The notes below the pieces were generated by a model. That model did not search any database, was not told the DNA's origin, and saw only the letters and a program-made list of their open reading frames with translations. From Chloroflexota bacterium (lineage in GTDB: Bacteria > Chloroflexota > Anaerolineae > Anaerolineales > Villigracilaceae), in NCBI GenBank assembly GCA_016235445.1, contig JACRLB010000001.1, forward strand, positions 62,001-126,000: a stretch of DNA of 64,000 bases, in the 5' to 3' direction. Shown here one piece after another: positions 24,835-33,345 of this stretch; the stretch's first letter is position 1, and each line of letters starts with the position of its first letter. A program made the position numbers and the translations under genes.

Positions 24835-26592
24835 CTACTCGCCTCCGAGGGTCCAGTTCCATTTTTTGATCAATTCACGGCGGCGCACTGCATCGGATGG
24901 AAGTTCGAGCGGACGTCCGCGCCCGTCGAAGACCACGCCTAATGCCCCGCCGCTCACTGGGATGGTGCCACTGCGGCCTGGTCCAAAGCCGACATCTGCT
25001 CCGCGCAGGCCTTGAATGCTAAGCTGGCCTGTTTCACCATTTGCCAGGGGCAGGGTTTCCAGAGTGCCATACTTTAAATCCACACGGGCTTCGGCTCCAT
25101 TTTCGTAGCTGAGTTTTGCTTTCAGGATGGGCACGCCATAACTGGCAGAGACCACCGGCGAAACGACAGTTCCCACACTGAGGAACGCGCCCGATTCGAG
25201 CACCTGCACCGGCAGGATGTTGTTCTGTGAAGCGGCGGCGCCTAAAAGGGGCAGGAGGTTATTTTGGTCGATGATGATGGTGGTCACTCCCACAGGCTGG
25301 ATCGAGTCAAGGAGCAGGAGCAGGCCGTGGCCGGGGCGTGAAGCGTCGCTCAATGCTCCGCCTCCAGCGAGGATCGGCTCGAAGAGCGGAGTCAAATTGG
25401 GTTTGAGAGAGGCGATGTTCTGCGGAAAGTCGCGCCGCGCTGATTGCATGGCAAGGTAGAGGGCTTGTCTTGCAACCGCCTGCGCCAGGGCCAGGTCTTC
25501 GCGGGTTGCGGCAATTGTGGAAGGGTAGAGGGATTTCTGGTAAAGATAATCGCGCAGTACGCCCGTGGAAATATCGAGGGACGACCAGCGCAGGATTTCT
25601 TCGAGGGATGTGTAATTGAGCAGGCCCGGCAGGTTTTCGCCGAGACCAAATTGCGGCAAAACCTTCAAGGTGGATTTGCCGTTGAAGCCCGCGGAAATTA
25701 CCGCCGCAGATACGCCGAGGTCCACGCTGAGGATGCCTTTTTTGGAGCCGTACACTTTGGCGAGGAAACGCACCATGCGCCCGGTGGCGTACCCGGTTGG
25801 GAGCATGTGTCCGCCAGACCATAGATCCAAAAGGTCCACGCCTTTGATCTGGCGCTTGCGAATGTTGATCATCATGCGCGCGAGTTCGCGTTCGGCGGGG
25901 TCAATATCTTCCGTTTCAAGGGAGGGGCGCACATTTGGGCTAAAGTGCAGGGATGTAGCCAGCTCGCCCACCAGGGTTTTGACTTCCGCTTCCATTTTTT
26001 CGTTGCCTGCAAACAAAACAGCGGGGCGTTTTTCTTCGGGCAGGAGGAAGCTGGCAAGGCCGATGGGTTCGAGTAATTTTTGAATGGACAGCGATGCGCC
26101 GCCGTCGGTGCCGCCGGTGATGACCACAAGGTCGGGCCGCAGGCGCAGGATGCTGTCTATTTGCTGGTTGGGTTTGCGCTGGTCGTTCAAGCCGATGGTA
26201 TCCACGATGCGGGTGTAGGTGGATTCTGTCAGCCTGCGCGCGCTTTCCAGCGAAACATCTTTGAGCAAACCGACAATGACCGTTTTGACAACCGCCCCAG
26301 CGGACAGGGTGACGACCAGCGCATCCACCCCGGAGCCGTTAGACTGGCTCGGCGTAATAAGGCCGCGGGAGGCATCGAGTAAAGTTTTCCCCAATACTTT
26401 TTGCAAATTCGTGATGGCGTCACGCGCGCCTTCGGCCACATCCTTGAAGGGCGCTTCGGCAGTGGTGGGCGCGGAGCCGGAAGCCACGAAACGATATTCG
26501 CCTTCGATGACGTCAAAAAAGACAGCGCGTGTATTCGCCGCGCCGACATCGATTGCGAGCAGGGAGTTACCGTCAACCAGTGAAGATGGCAT
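24835..26592 (-). CDS. MutL/GlmL-family actin-fold protein
   Basis: 585 aa. The glutamate-mutase L family pattern: phosphate-1 loop LLAIDVGAANTRAVFFD (residues 11-27), VDALVVTLSAGAVVKTVIVG, LVVITGGTDGGAS (near 156), GILSVDLGVSAAVISAG, ILAGGGALSDA (near 408). GlmL/MutL belongs to the sugar kinase/Hsp70/actin fold and in clostridia sits with glutamate mutase subunits, where it is thought to help repair or load the enzyme. No glutamate mutase or B12 enzyme is near; here it is embedded among membrane proteins, so its client is probably different. Starts 5 nt after the previous stop, without SD. Confidence 0.8.
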   Translation of the reverse strand: MPSSLVDGNSLLAIDVGAANTRAVFFDVIEGEYRFVASGSAPTTAEAPFKDVAEGARDAITNLQKVLGKTLLDASRGLITPSQSNGSGVDALVVTLSAGAVVKTVIVGLLKDVSLESARRLTESTYTRIVDTIGLNDQRKPNQQIDSILRLRPDLVVITGGTDGGASLSIQKLLEPIGLASFLLPEEKRPAVLFAGNEKMEAEVKTLVGELATSLHFSPNVRPSLETEDIDPAERELARMMINIRKRQIKGVDLLDLWSGGHMLPTGYATGRMVRFLAKVYGSKKGILSVDLGVSAAVISAGFNGKSTLKVLPQFGLGENLPGLLNYTSLEEILRWSSLDISTGVLRDYLYQKSLYPSTIAATREDLALAQAVARQALYLAMQSARRDFPQNIASLKPNLTPLFEPILAGGGALSDASRPGHGLLLLLDSIQPVGVTTIIIDQNNLLPLLGAAASQNNILPVQVLESGAFLSVGTVVSPVVSASYGVPILKAKLSYENGAEARVDLKYGTLETLPLANGETGQLSIQGLRGADVGFGPGRSGTIPVSGGALGVVFDGRGRPLELPSDAVRRRELIKKWNWTLGGE

Positions 26593-26597
26593 GATTG

Positions 26598-27290
26598 CTA
26601 AAAGTTCCCGAAGAGATTGCTGAAGAAGTTGATGATGGATGCGATGCGTTCGATCAACGCGGTGAGCGCGGCGGCATACACACCTGCGAAGATCGCGCCC
26701 AGGGTAATGCCGATGAAGATGCGCCCCACCCAGGCGGCGATTTCGATCAACCCAAAACGGCGCATGGAGCCGTCCGCTTTGGGGCTTGCGCCAAAGTGGA
26801 AATAGACCAGGGAGAAAATCGCGCCAAAGAGAACAACCAATCCATTGCCAAAGGCTTCCCCTTTGCTGATGCCCACTGCAACAGCGGCGTTCAGGTCGAA
26901 GAAATTAATCGTCGCCCCCACCTGCGGGATGAGCGTGCCCATGACCGCGCCGGCCACAATCACTGCCGCGCCTGTGCCGACCAAAAAGGCCATGGTCATG
27001 CGCGCCACGCCAGCCATGCGCGAAGAGACTTTCAATAAAATGAACAGCGAGCCAAGCAGGGGAATGGCGGCAAATATCTTTTCGTTCATCGAGCCAAACA
27101 CAAGCGGGTACGCCAGGCGCGGCACGATCACCTGCCACAAGGCAATCGCGGCCACATATCCCGCGGATACTCCCACGAAGATGTACACCGCAATTCGAAA
27201 GAGCGGATTATCTCCAATTAAATAACTGAAGATCAGAAGGGTAAATATGAAACTGATGACGCCGGTGATCAGGTCAGGCTGGAAGATCAT
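26598..27290 (-). CDS. Polytopic membrane protein of the MutL-like operon
   Basis: 230 aa with about six membrane segments and no recognisable family. Glycines are frequent in helices (VGTGAAVIVAGAVMGTL). Separated from the next gene by 5 nt and from the previous one by one codon or less. Charged cytosolic loops are few, so it may be a channel or scaffold for the zinc-ribbon protein at 27292. Confidence 0.7.
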   Translation of the reverse strand: MIFQPDLITGVISFIFTLLIFSYLIGDNPLFRIAVYIFVGVSAGYVAAIALWQVIVPRLAYPLVFGSMNEKIFAAIPLLGSLFILLKVSSRMAGVARMTMAFLVGTGAAVIVAGAVMGTLIPQVGATINFFDLNAAVAVGISKGEAFGNGLVVLFGAIFSLVYFHFGASPKADGSMRRFGLIEIAAWVGRIFIGITLGAIFAGVYAAALTALIERIASIINFFSNLFGNF

Positions 27291-27291
27291 C

Positions 27292-29784
27292 CTATTTTGC
27301 CTCCCTTGCTGAAGCGCGGTCTCGCAGGCCCAGGGCTAAATTCCATAAACCGCCGCCCAGCGCCAAAGACATGGCAAGCAACATGCCGAGGCTGTAGGCA
27401 TCCCAGTAATTTCGGGCAACGCCGGGACGGCCGGCGTTATTCTGCTCGAAGACTGCCCCGCCGTACAACCCCGCCACCACGCCATTGATCTGTTGCGAGT
27501 CAAAATATGGCTGGATCATCGGCGCGGCCTGCGCGCTGGAAATGACCACCACGGGAATTTCTCCGCGTGTCGATTCAGTTTGTTCGATCCACACACGGGC
27601 GGCATCGGCGCTGTCTGTGACCAAAACCAGGGCCGCAAATTGAGAGAGGGTTGCAACGCCTTCAAGCGGAGCGGATGCCCAGGCCGGTTGAAGAGACATA
27701 TCCAACGGGCTGGCGGCGCGCGGGTTCAATGAAAAGGCGCGGATGCCCAACTGCCCGCCGGGCAGGTAGCCCAGATTCAGGTAGGTGATCCTGTTTTCGT
27801 AGTTGTGCCCGGCCAACGGTCCGGAAATGAAGCGTTCTGTCAGAACGGAGCCTGTCTCATTCGTGGAAATAAAAGTCAAACGCGGATGTTTCAAAAGAAT
27901 CATCTGGTCAAAAAAGGGGGCGGCGGCAACTTCCATTTCTCCAACGCGGGAGGCTTCGTAGTCCATCGCCACCAGCACAGGCGCGTTTTCTGGAATGGAG
28001 CGCGCCACATTCAACGCGCCGCCAATTTCACGCGGCACACCCAAAGGCATCGAGAAGATGGGCGCGCCCACCGACAACCCGAATGTGACCGCCGCAAAAA
28101 TAACAAAGAAAAGAAACCAGCGCAGGCCGCGCGAAGCGCGCAATATCAATGAAGAATAGGATGCAATTGGAACCGGGGCTGTTTCAGCCGCAAGGATCTG
28201 CTCGAGCAATGCCGCATGTGCCTGCTGTTCATCTGTGGCTTGCAAGCGGATGGAATATGCCTTGGGTTTGCTGGTGGGTGTGAAGCCCGGCGCGGCGGGC
28301 AGAACGCCTTGCAAACCCGCCAGCGCGCCGCGAGACTCCAGGGTTTGGTCGCTCGAAAATGAGGAGAACGGCGAAGGCAGGGGCGCATCCACCGGGCGCA
28401 TGGCTTGCACCCACGAGGGCAGTTCACCGGGCGCAATTGCATCGGCATTGGTGATCGGCGTCGGGCTGGATGAAGCCGGGAGTTCCATCGCACTCGAAAG
28501 CCAGTCTGGCATTTCTGTAAACAGATTATCCGTGGCTGAGGCTTGCGAGTCGCCTGCAAAAGCGGGCGGCGCATCAAAGGGTATATCCTTTTCAAGTGCA
28601 GGCGCAGGTTCATCAGACGCGAAGGTTTCGGCGTCTTTGAAGGCGTTGAGCCAGTCCGGAGAATCAAACGAAGCTTCGGCAGGTTCAACTTCAGCGGCTG
28701 GCGTTTCCTCGGGCTGTTCAAAAATGGAAGTCTGCGGCGCGGAGGCTTTCAACCAATCGGGCAGGTCGCCCAGGGCATCTGCGTTTTTCTGCGACACAGG
28801 CGGCAGGGGCACCGTATCTTCACTGCTCGAAAGCCAGGCGGGCAACTCGCCAGTGGCAGGCATTCCAGCTTCTTCGTTTTTCAACCACTTCGGCGTTGTA
28901 TCCTGGGCGCGTTTGGCGGCGTTTTCCGCTTGATCGTTCAACCAGGCAGGCAATTCACCGGAGGATAAAGGATCAAACGCCTCCGACTCCCCCGCAGTTG
29001 ATTCTGCAAAAACGGCAGAATCAACGCTTTGAGCTTTGTCTTCGATCCCGCGCAGCCAGTCTGGCGTTTCGGGGGCTGGCGGAGGAAAGTCATTCGCTGA
29101 AGCCTCGAATGATGGGGGCTGTGCTTTCCCAGTGTCTTCATCTGCTGTAGCCATGCGGCGGAGCCAATCGGGTGTGTCATCCGCGGGGGGTGTTTTAGCG
29201 GGCTGTTCAGCAGGTTTGAAATCATCGGCGTTGCGGAACCAGTCGGTCAGTTCGTCTTTTTCATTGGCTTGCGCCTTGTTCTCTGTCAACCCCGCCAGCC
29301 ACGAGGGGGTATCCTCGTCGCTGGTTTCTTCCTGGGCAAAATCATTTTTATCGCCCAATTCAACCCGGCGCGCTTCGGATGATTCGGCCTGATTTTTTTT
29401 GGGTGTGGGTGCGGTTCCGGTAATGCTTGCAAGCCAGTCTGGCATTTCATCTTCATCCCCGTCTGAAGATTGGGATTGCAGGCCAGCCAGCAAGTCTTCG
29501 GCAGGAGCGGCAGGGCGGGTCTTGCCGGTTTTCTGTGAAGACTGCGGCACATCCTCATCTTCGTTGTTGCGCGAGGAGTCACGCGCATCCCTTAACCATT
29601 GCGGCAGGACGGGTTCAAGCTCGGCGGTGTTTTTCTTGGTTGGGGCCTGCCCGGGTCTAATGGGCGCATCCGGGCTTTTGAGAGAACCCGTGATCGGCTG
29701 TAAACGAGACTGGCAATACTGGCAAAATTCCTGGCCTGCCGGGTTGTTCTCGCCACAAACGGGGCATTTGATGCTATCTGCCAT
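27292..29784 (-). CDS. Zinc-ribbon membrane protein with 13 repeated PxWL motifs
   Basis: 830 aa. N-terminal zinc ribbon CPVCGENNPAGQEFCQYCQ (residues 7-25, two CxxC knuckles). Residues 55-480 are acidic and disordered and contain 13 copies of a short motif of the form [LMTS]-P-x-W-L (LPQWLRD, MPDWLAS, TPSWLAG, LTDWFRN, TPDWLRR, TPDWLRG, LPAWLND, TPKWLKN, LPAWLSS, LPDWLKA, SPDWLNA, MPDWLSS, LPSWVQA) spaced about 25-45 residues. Then a membrane segment (GLRWFLFFVIFAAVTFGLSV), a Rossmann-like outer domain and a C-terminal membrane segment (SLGMLLAMSLALGGGLWNLA). Start overlaps the previous stop (TAATG). Confidence 0.75.
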   Translation of the reverse strand: MADSIKCPVCGENNPAGQEFCQYCQSRLQPITGSLKSPDAPIRPGQAPTKKNTAELEPVLPQWLRDARDSSRNNEDEDVPQSSQKTGKTRPAAPAEDLLAGLQSQSSDGDEDEMPDWLASITGTAPTPKKNQAESSEARRVELGDKNDFAQEETSDEDTPSWLAGLTENKAQANEKDELTDWFRNADDFKPAEQPAKTPPADDTPDWLRRMATADEDTGKAQPPSFEASANDFPPPAPETPDWLRGIEDKAQSVDSAVFAESTAGESEAFDPLSSGELPAWLNDQAENAAKRAQDTTPKWLKNEEAGMPATGELPAWLSSSEDTVPLPPVSQKNADALGDLPDWLKASAPQTSIFEQPEETPAAEVEPAEASFDSPDWLNAFKDAETFASDEPAPALEKDIPFDAPPAFAGDSQASATDNLFTEMPDWLSSAMELPASSSPTPITNADAIAPGELPSWVQAMRPVDAPLPSPFSSFSSDQTLESRGALAGLQGVLPAAPGFTPTSKPKAYSIRLQATDEQQAHAALLEQILAAETAPVPIASYSSLILRASRGLRWFLFFVIFAAVTFGLSVGAPIFSMPLGVPREIGGALNVARSIPENAPVLVAMDYEASRVGEMEVAAAPFFDQMILLKHPRLTFISTNETGSVLTERFISGPLAGHNYENRITYLNLGYLPGGQLGIRAFSLNPRAASPLDMSLQPAWASAPLEGVATLSQFAALVLVTDSADAARVWIEQTESTRGEIPVVVISSAQAAPMIQPYFDSQQINGVVAGLYGGAVFEQNNAGRPGVARNYWDAYSLGMLLAMSLALGGGLWNLALGLRDRASAREAK

Positions 29785-30398
29785 TATGTTCCCCCGTATG
29801 GGCGGTCAACGGCAAATAAGACTCGCAGGCCAGTGGTGAGCGCGCCCAGCGCAACGCCGATCAAAATTCCGCGTGCGCCGCCGAGGGCCAGAATCTGGCT
29901 GACCCAGGGGCGGATCAATGTGCCGATCACGGGAATATCACCGAACGGTAAGGTAGCCGAGCCGAGAAAGAGCAAGGCGGCTGTCAGTAGAAAGATGATG
30001 CCCATCATGTCTGTGCGGCGGCGCAGGAGGCGGATGGCCGCATAGAGCAGGGATACGGTCAGCAAGCCCATCAACGCGGCTTCGACGGGGATGATGATGC
30101 CGTTCAAGGCGACCATTTGCATTACGTCATGCTGAGGGCGGAGGATCATGCCAAAGAAAAACGTGACAGCCAACCCGATGATAAGAAGCGCGCTGTAAGC
30201 GCTTCCTTTTTCGCCGCGGCGAATTTTGTCCATGTGAACCGAGGTCAAATTCAATATTCCCACAATCGCGGCAACGCCTGCAAGGATGATTGCCCAGTTC
30301 AATAAAAGGGTTTGCACGCCCGCCAGCGCCGGGAAGAAATAACCGCCCAATACCAGGACGCCGCTTGCAATGGCAATGAATGCGGTAATGACTCGCAT
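29784..30398 (-). CDS. Polytopic membrane protein of the MutL-like operon
   Basis: 204 aa with about six membrane segments. Overlaps its neighbours by one base on both sides (TAATG). A cytosolic loop VHMDKIRRGEKGSAYSA is conserved-looking. No named family recognised. Part of the membrane complex inferred for this operon. Confidence 0.7.
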   Translation of the reverse strand: MRVITAFIAIASGVLVLGGYFFPALAGVQTLLLNWAIILAGVAAIVGILNLTSVHMDKIRRGEKGSAYSALLIIGLAVTFFFGMILRPQHDVMQMVALNGIIIPVEAALMGLLTVSLLYAAIRLLRRRTDMMGIIFLLTAALLFLGSATLPFGDIPVIGTLIRPWVSQILALGGARGILIGVALGALTTGLRVLFAVDRPYGGT

Positions 30399-31141
30399 TA
30401 GATGGTCCCTAAAAGTTTAATGGCCGCGCCGCCGAGCATGGCAAGAATGACCAGCCAGCGTAAAACATCCTGCACGGTGAGGCTGGCGATGTGGGATGCG
30501 CCCGCGCCGAGGTAGGCGCCTGCGGCAAATAGCTCTTCGCCGATCAAGGCATCCTGTGTGTTTGCAAAGAGTACGGCTTGCCCGCTGAGGTTGTCGCTTG
30601 CTCCGATCATGGTCAGGCTTTCACGATCTGAGGCTTCGGCGAGCAGGGCGGCTTCCGGGCCAAAATGACCGAGCATAATATTGGTGGCAACTTTCTCGTT
30701 TTGAGGGATGTGCATTGCGCCGGCGGCATATCCAAAGGGAGTTAGCCCGGTAATGCGGCCTGTGGTTGGGATGTACAATTCGTCCACACCTGCGGCTTGA
30801 TAGCCGGCCTGCAAGGTGTCTTGTGTGAGCAGGCCAAGCAGGGGGTCGCCTGAGGAGGCGATGGCAGGCATGTCGCTGACGGAGGTGCGCTCTGCAATAA
30901 TGCGCAAGGTTGCCAGCCCGGCCAGCGCAGACCCTCCGCGCGCATCGAGCAGGCTTCCACGCCCAAGGGAAATATGCAGGCGTGTGCCGTCTTCCACGCT
31001 TAACCCCAACATGCGGTACAAGCGGGTGAGCGCAGGAATATCACGCAGGCGGGCGGGGGAGTTTCTTTTCCATAGGGTGATTGCACCCAAAAGAAGCGCG
31101 GCGAAGAGAATCAGAACAAGTGGAAGGAAGGTTTGGATCAT
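30398..31141 (-). CDS. Membrane-anchored protein, DUF6754-like
   Basis: 247 aa. Membrane segments at both ends (residues 4-22 and about 226-243) with a soluble central domain between them: TRLHISLGRGSLLDARGGSA, LAGLATLRIIAERT, QAAGVDELYIPTTGRITGLT, KVATNIMLGHFGPEAALLAE. This resembles the DUF6754 type found in archaea and Chloroflexota (resemblance by eye, not searched). Overlaps the first gene of the operon by 4 nt (ATGA). Confidence 0.65.
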   Translation of the reverse strand: MIQTFLPLVLILFAALLLGAITLWKRNSPARLRDIPALTRLYRMLGLSVEDGTRLHISLGRGSLLDARGGSALAGLATLRIIAERTSVSDMPAIASSGDPLLGLLTQDTLQAGYQAAGVDELYIPTTGRITGLTPFGYAAGAMHIPQNEKVATNIMLGHFGPEAALLAEASDRESLTMIGASDNLSGQAVLFANTQDALIGEELFAAGAYLGAGASHIASLTVQDVLRWLVILAMLGGAAIKLLGTI

Positions 31142-31383
31142 GGGCTTGTCTCTTCCTGCGCCAAAAAGGAGGCAAATGCGCGCGTTTCTGTTTCCTCTTC
31201 GAGCGTTTCGGCCAGCGCGTTTAGTTGATCGCTTTTTACGAAGCCACCGCTAAAATAAATCGCCTGCGCTCCAAGCAAAGCAAGAGGGCTTCCTGCTTCA
31301 AGGAACGAGGCGATCAGGTGGTTAAGTTGGTATCGGCGCAAGGACTCAGCCCAGCGCGGCCAAAATTTGCGCGGTGACTTCAT
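31138..31383 (-). CDS. Small protein, first gene of the MutL-like operon
   Basis: 81 aa, soluble, helix-rich. Basic N-terminus (MKSPRKFWPRWAESLRRYQL), acidic C-terminus (ETLEEETETRAFASFLAQEE). Ends with ATGA overlap into the next gene. A -10-like TATACT lies 10 nt before ATG (31399-31394), so the operon may start nearly leaderless. Function unknown. Confidence 0.6.
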   Translation of the reverse strand: MKSPRKFWPRWAESLRRYQLNHLIASFLEAGSPLALLGAQAIYFSGGFVKSDQLNALAETLEEETETRAFASFLAQEETSP

Positions 31384-31452
31384 AGTTAATGCGAGTATAG
31401 CATAATTTTAAGGTTGACCCGCGCGGCTTGCATGGGGAAAAGGTTACAGTTT

Positions 31453-31571
31453 AGGACTTACGCAGAATGCTTTTTTGTCCGCTACTCTACGCCAATCCAC
31501 ACGAATTTTTAAAAGGATTAGCGTACATTCGTGGAGAGTAGTGGACTCTATCAAGGTTTTGCGTAAGTCCT
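31453..31571. mobile_element. MITE-like element, family 1, copy 3
   Basis: 119 bp with perfect 12-bp ends AGGACTTACGCA / TGCGTAAGTCCT, same orientation as copy 1. One base pair of the inner stem has changed on both sides compared with copy 1 (CCGCTACTCT with AGAGTAGTGG). Lies between glgC and the MutL-like operon, about 30 nt from the end of glgC. Confidence 0.9.
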
Positions 31572-31599
31572 GAGTTGTATAAAAATTTGCGTTCCTGGG

Positions 31600-32847
31600 T
31601 CAGGGGGCAATGGTTGTACCGGGCAATAACTCTGCATCCTTGGGGATGACGACAATGCCATCGCGCACGTACCAGTTCTCGTGATCAATATCCTTGTTGC
31701 GCGGGAAGGGACGGATGGTGACATTATTTCCAATCCGTGCATTCTTATCGAGGATCGCGCCTTCGATGTAACAGTTCGCGCCAATGCCAATGGGCTGGCC
31801 TTCACGGTCGCGCTCATAATAATCCGAGCCCATCACAATGCTGTCCTTGATCACACATCCTGCGGCAATCTGACTGCGAATGCCGATGATGGAATGGGAA
31901 ATATCGGATTTAAGAATACGGCTTCCCTCGGCAATCAAAACATCGCGCAGACTGCTGTCTTCCACAATGGAGCCGGGCAAAAAGCGCGTGTCGGTGTAGA
32001 TGGGAAGTTTCGCATCGTAAAAATTAAACGGCGTTTCAGGAGTGGTGAGCGCCAGGTTGGTTTCGTAAAACGAGCGGATCGTCCCAATATCCTGCCAGTA
32101 GCCATCGAAGTCAAAACCAAAAACGGCGTGAGTATCGATTGCCTGGGGAATAATGTCACCGCCAAAATCGTCATGGTTGGGAAAATCCGTCAACAAATCC
32201 ATCAACACTTTTGTCTTGAACATGTAAATGCCCATCGAACCCAGGAACGGCCTCTGCGGATCGTCACGGCTGATAAATTTCTGTTGGATTTCCACATCCT
32301 TCGGCTTTTCGACAAAGGAGGAAATTCGCCCATCCCCTTCCCGTTTAAGGATGCCAAAGCGCGTCACCTCCTCCCTCGAAACTGGTTGCACAGCGACGGT
32401 GATATCTGCCCTGTTGCTCCAGTGAAATTCAGCCATGGCTTTGTAATCCATGCGGTAGAGATGATCACCCGCAAGGATGAGCACATGCTTGGCGCCAGTG
32501 GACAAAATCTCGAGGGTCTGCTTGCGGACGGCATCTGCCGTACCCTGATACCAGTCTGCGCTTTCGAGGGTTTGTTCCGCCGCCCAGATCTGCACCCAGC
32601 CCTGATGAAAAGCGTCAAAATTGTAGGTGCGTGTAATGTGACGATGCAGGGACACAGAGTTGAACTGTGTCAGAATCGCGATGCGAAAAATCTCTGAATT
32701 GATGCAATTGCTGATGGGAATGTCAATGAGGCGGTATTTGCCTGCGATAGGCACGGCTGGCTTGGAGCGCATCTGAGTCAGTGGATACAGGCGCGCCCCG
32801 CGCCCTCCGCCCAAAATCACCGCCAGGACATCGTTCAATGAGGGCAT
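31600..32847 (-). CDS. glgC: Glucose-1-phosphate adenylyltransferase
   Basis: 415 aa, normal length. Nucleotide loop AVILGGGRGARLYPLT (residues 9-24), KPAVPIAGKYRLIDIPISNC, LILAGDHLYRMDY, FVEKPKD, GSMGIYMF, then left-handed beta-helix repeats (SDISHSIIGIRSQIAAGCVI) and the allosteric C-terminus. It makes ADP-glucose from Glc-1-P and ATP for glycogen synthesis, downstream of pgm. SD AGGAGG 6 nt before ATG. Monocistronic. Confidence 0.95.
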   Translation of the reverse strand: MPSLNDVLAVILGGGRGARLYPLTQMRSKPAVPIAGKYRLIDIPISNCINSEIFRIAILTQFNSVSLHRHITRTYNFDAFHQGWVQIWAAEQTLESADWYQGTADAVRKQTLEILSTGAKHVLILAGDHLYRMDYKAMAEFHWSNRADITVAVQPVSREEVTRFGILKREGDGRISSFVEKPKDVEIQQKFISRDDPQRPFLGSMGIYMFKTKVLMDLLTDFPNHDDFGGDIIPQAIDTHAVFGFDFDGYWQDIGTIRSFYETNLALTTPETPFNFYDAKLPIYTDTRFLPGSIVEDSSLRDVLIAEGSRILKSDISHSIIGIRSQIAAGCVIKDSIVMGSDYYERDREGQPIGIGANCYIEGAILDKNARIGNNVTIRPFPRNKDIDHENWYVRDGIVVIPKDAELLPGTTIAP

Positions 32848-32896
32848 ACAGAGCCTCCTGGAATTTTCTTCGCATGTGCTAAAAAGCGAGATGGCC

Positions 32897-33001
32897 TTAT
32901 TTTACACCCATCATCTTGCGGATGCGATGAATTACGTACGCCACCGGGTATGCCAGCAGGATCATGAGGTCAATGGCGGCAAGGAGCAGGTAGAGTTTCA
33001 T
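32897..33001 (-). CDS. Possible 34-aa single-span membrane protein
   Basis: ATG 33001 opens a 34-codon frame: MKLYLLLAAIDLMILLAYPV, then AYVIHRIRKMMGVK. One clear membrane helix and a basic tail, the typical form of small membrane proteins. A GGAG lies about 14 nt upstream, a bit far. It lies between glgC and the tRNA gene. No other evidence. The rest of the gap 33002-33219 holds only the tRNA terminator. Confidence 0.45.
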   Translation of the reverse strand: MKLYLLLAAIDLMILLAYPVAYVIHRIRKMMGVK

Positions 33002-33129
33002 GAAGTCTGTTAAATCTCCGTAAGTATGGAAGGACTCGCTTCAGGAGGGTTTACGCTTTGGTGCGTTCCAAGTTTCTATTTTTATTGTACAGTTCAGAAA
33101 ATCCAATGTCAACGAGAACGTTTGGGTTC

Positions 33130-33171
33130 ATATAAAACTCAAACATCCTCCAGAAATGGAGGATGTTTGAG
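33130..33171 (-). terminator. Terminator of tRNA-Leu
   Basis: CTCAAACATCCTCC pairs with GGAGGATGTTTGAG; on the minus strand followed by TTTTATAT. Lies 49 nt after the tRNA 3' end. Confidence 0.85.
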
Positions 33172-33219
33172 GATGAACCCTGTAAGGTATAATACCGCTT
33201 CGGGTACGATGTTCGCCAG

Positions 33220-33302
33220 TGCCGAAGGAGGGAATCGAACCCTCATTCCCGTAGGGAACACGATTTTGAGTCGTGCGCGTCTGCCTATTCCGCCACTTCG
33301 GC
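33220..33302 (-). tRNA. tRNA-Leu (anticodon CAA)
   Basis: 83 nt. Acceptor GCCGAAG pairs with CTTCGGC, discriminator A, no encoded CCA. Anticodon stem CACGA/TCGTG with loop CTCAAAA, so anticodon CAA. Long variable arm (TTCCCTACGGGAA), as in class II tRNAs. T-arm GAGGG-TTCGATT-CCCTC. Decodes UUG. Confidence 0.97.
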
Positions 33303-33316
33303 CAATTGCGAACGCA

Positions 33317-33344
33317 AGTATACCACTCCCAGAAACAAGGTCAA
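33317..33344 (-). promoter_or_regulatory. Promoter of tRNA-Leu
   Basis: Minus strand -35 TTGACC (33344-33339), 16-bp spacer, -10 TATACT (33322-33317), about 15 nt before the mature 5' end. The -35 box abuts the start of the ychF-like gene on the other strand. Confidence 0.7.
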
Positions 33345-33345
33345 G

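Noticed and set aside
25307-25822. Long antisense frames within the MutL-like and zinc-ribbon genes
   Set aside because: GC-rich genes give long antisense frames; no SD and no domain seen.
33130-33171. Hairpin with GGAGGATG read as an anti-SD riboswitch
   Set aside because: Better explained as the terminator of the tRNA-Leu gene on the minus strand.
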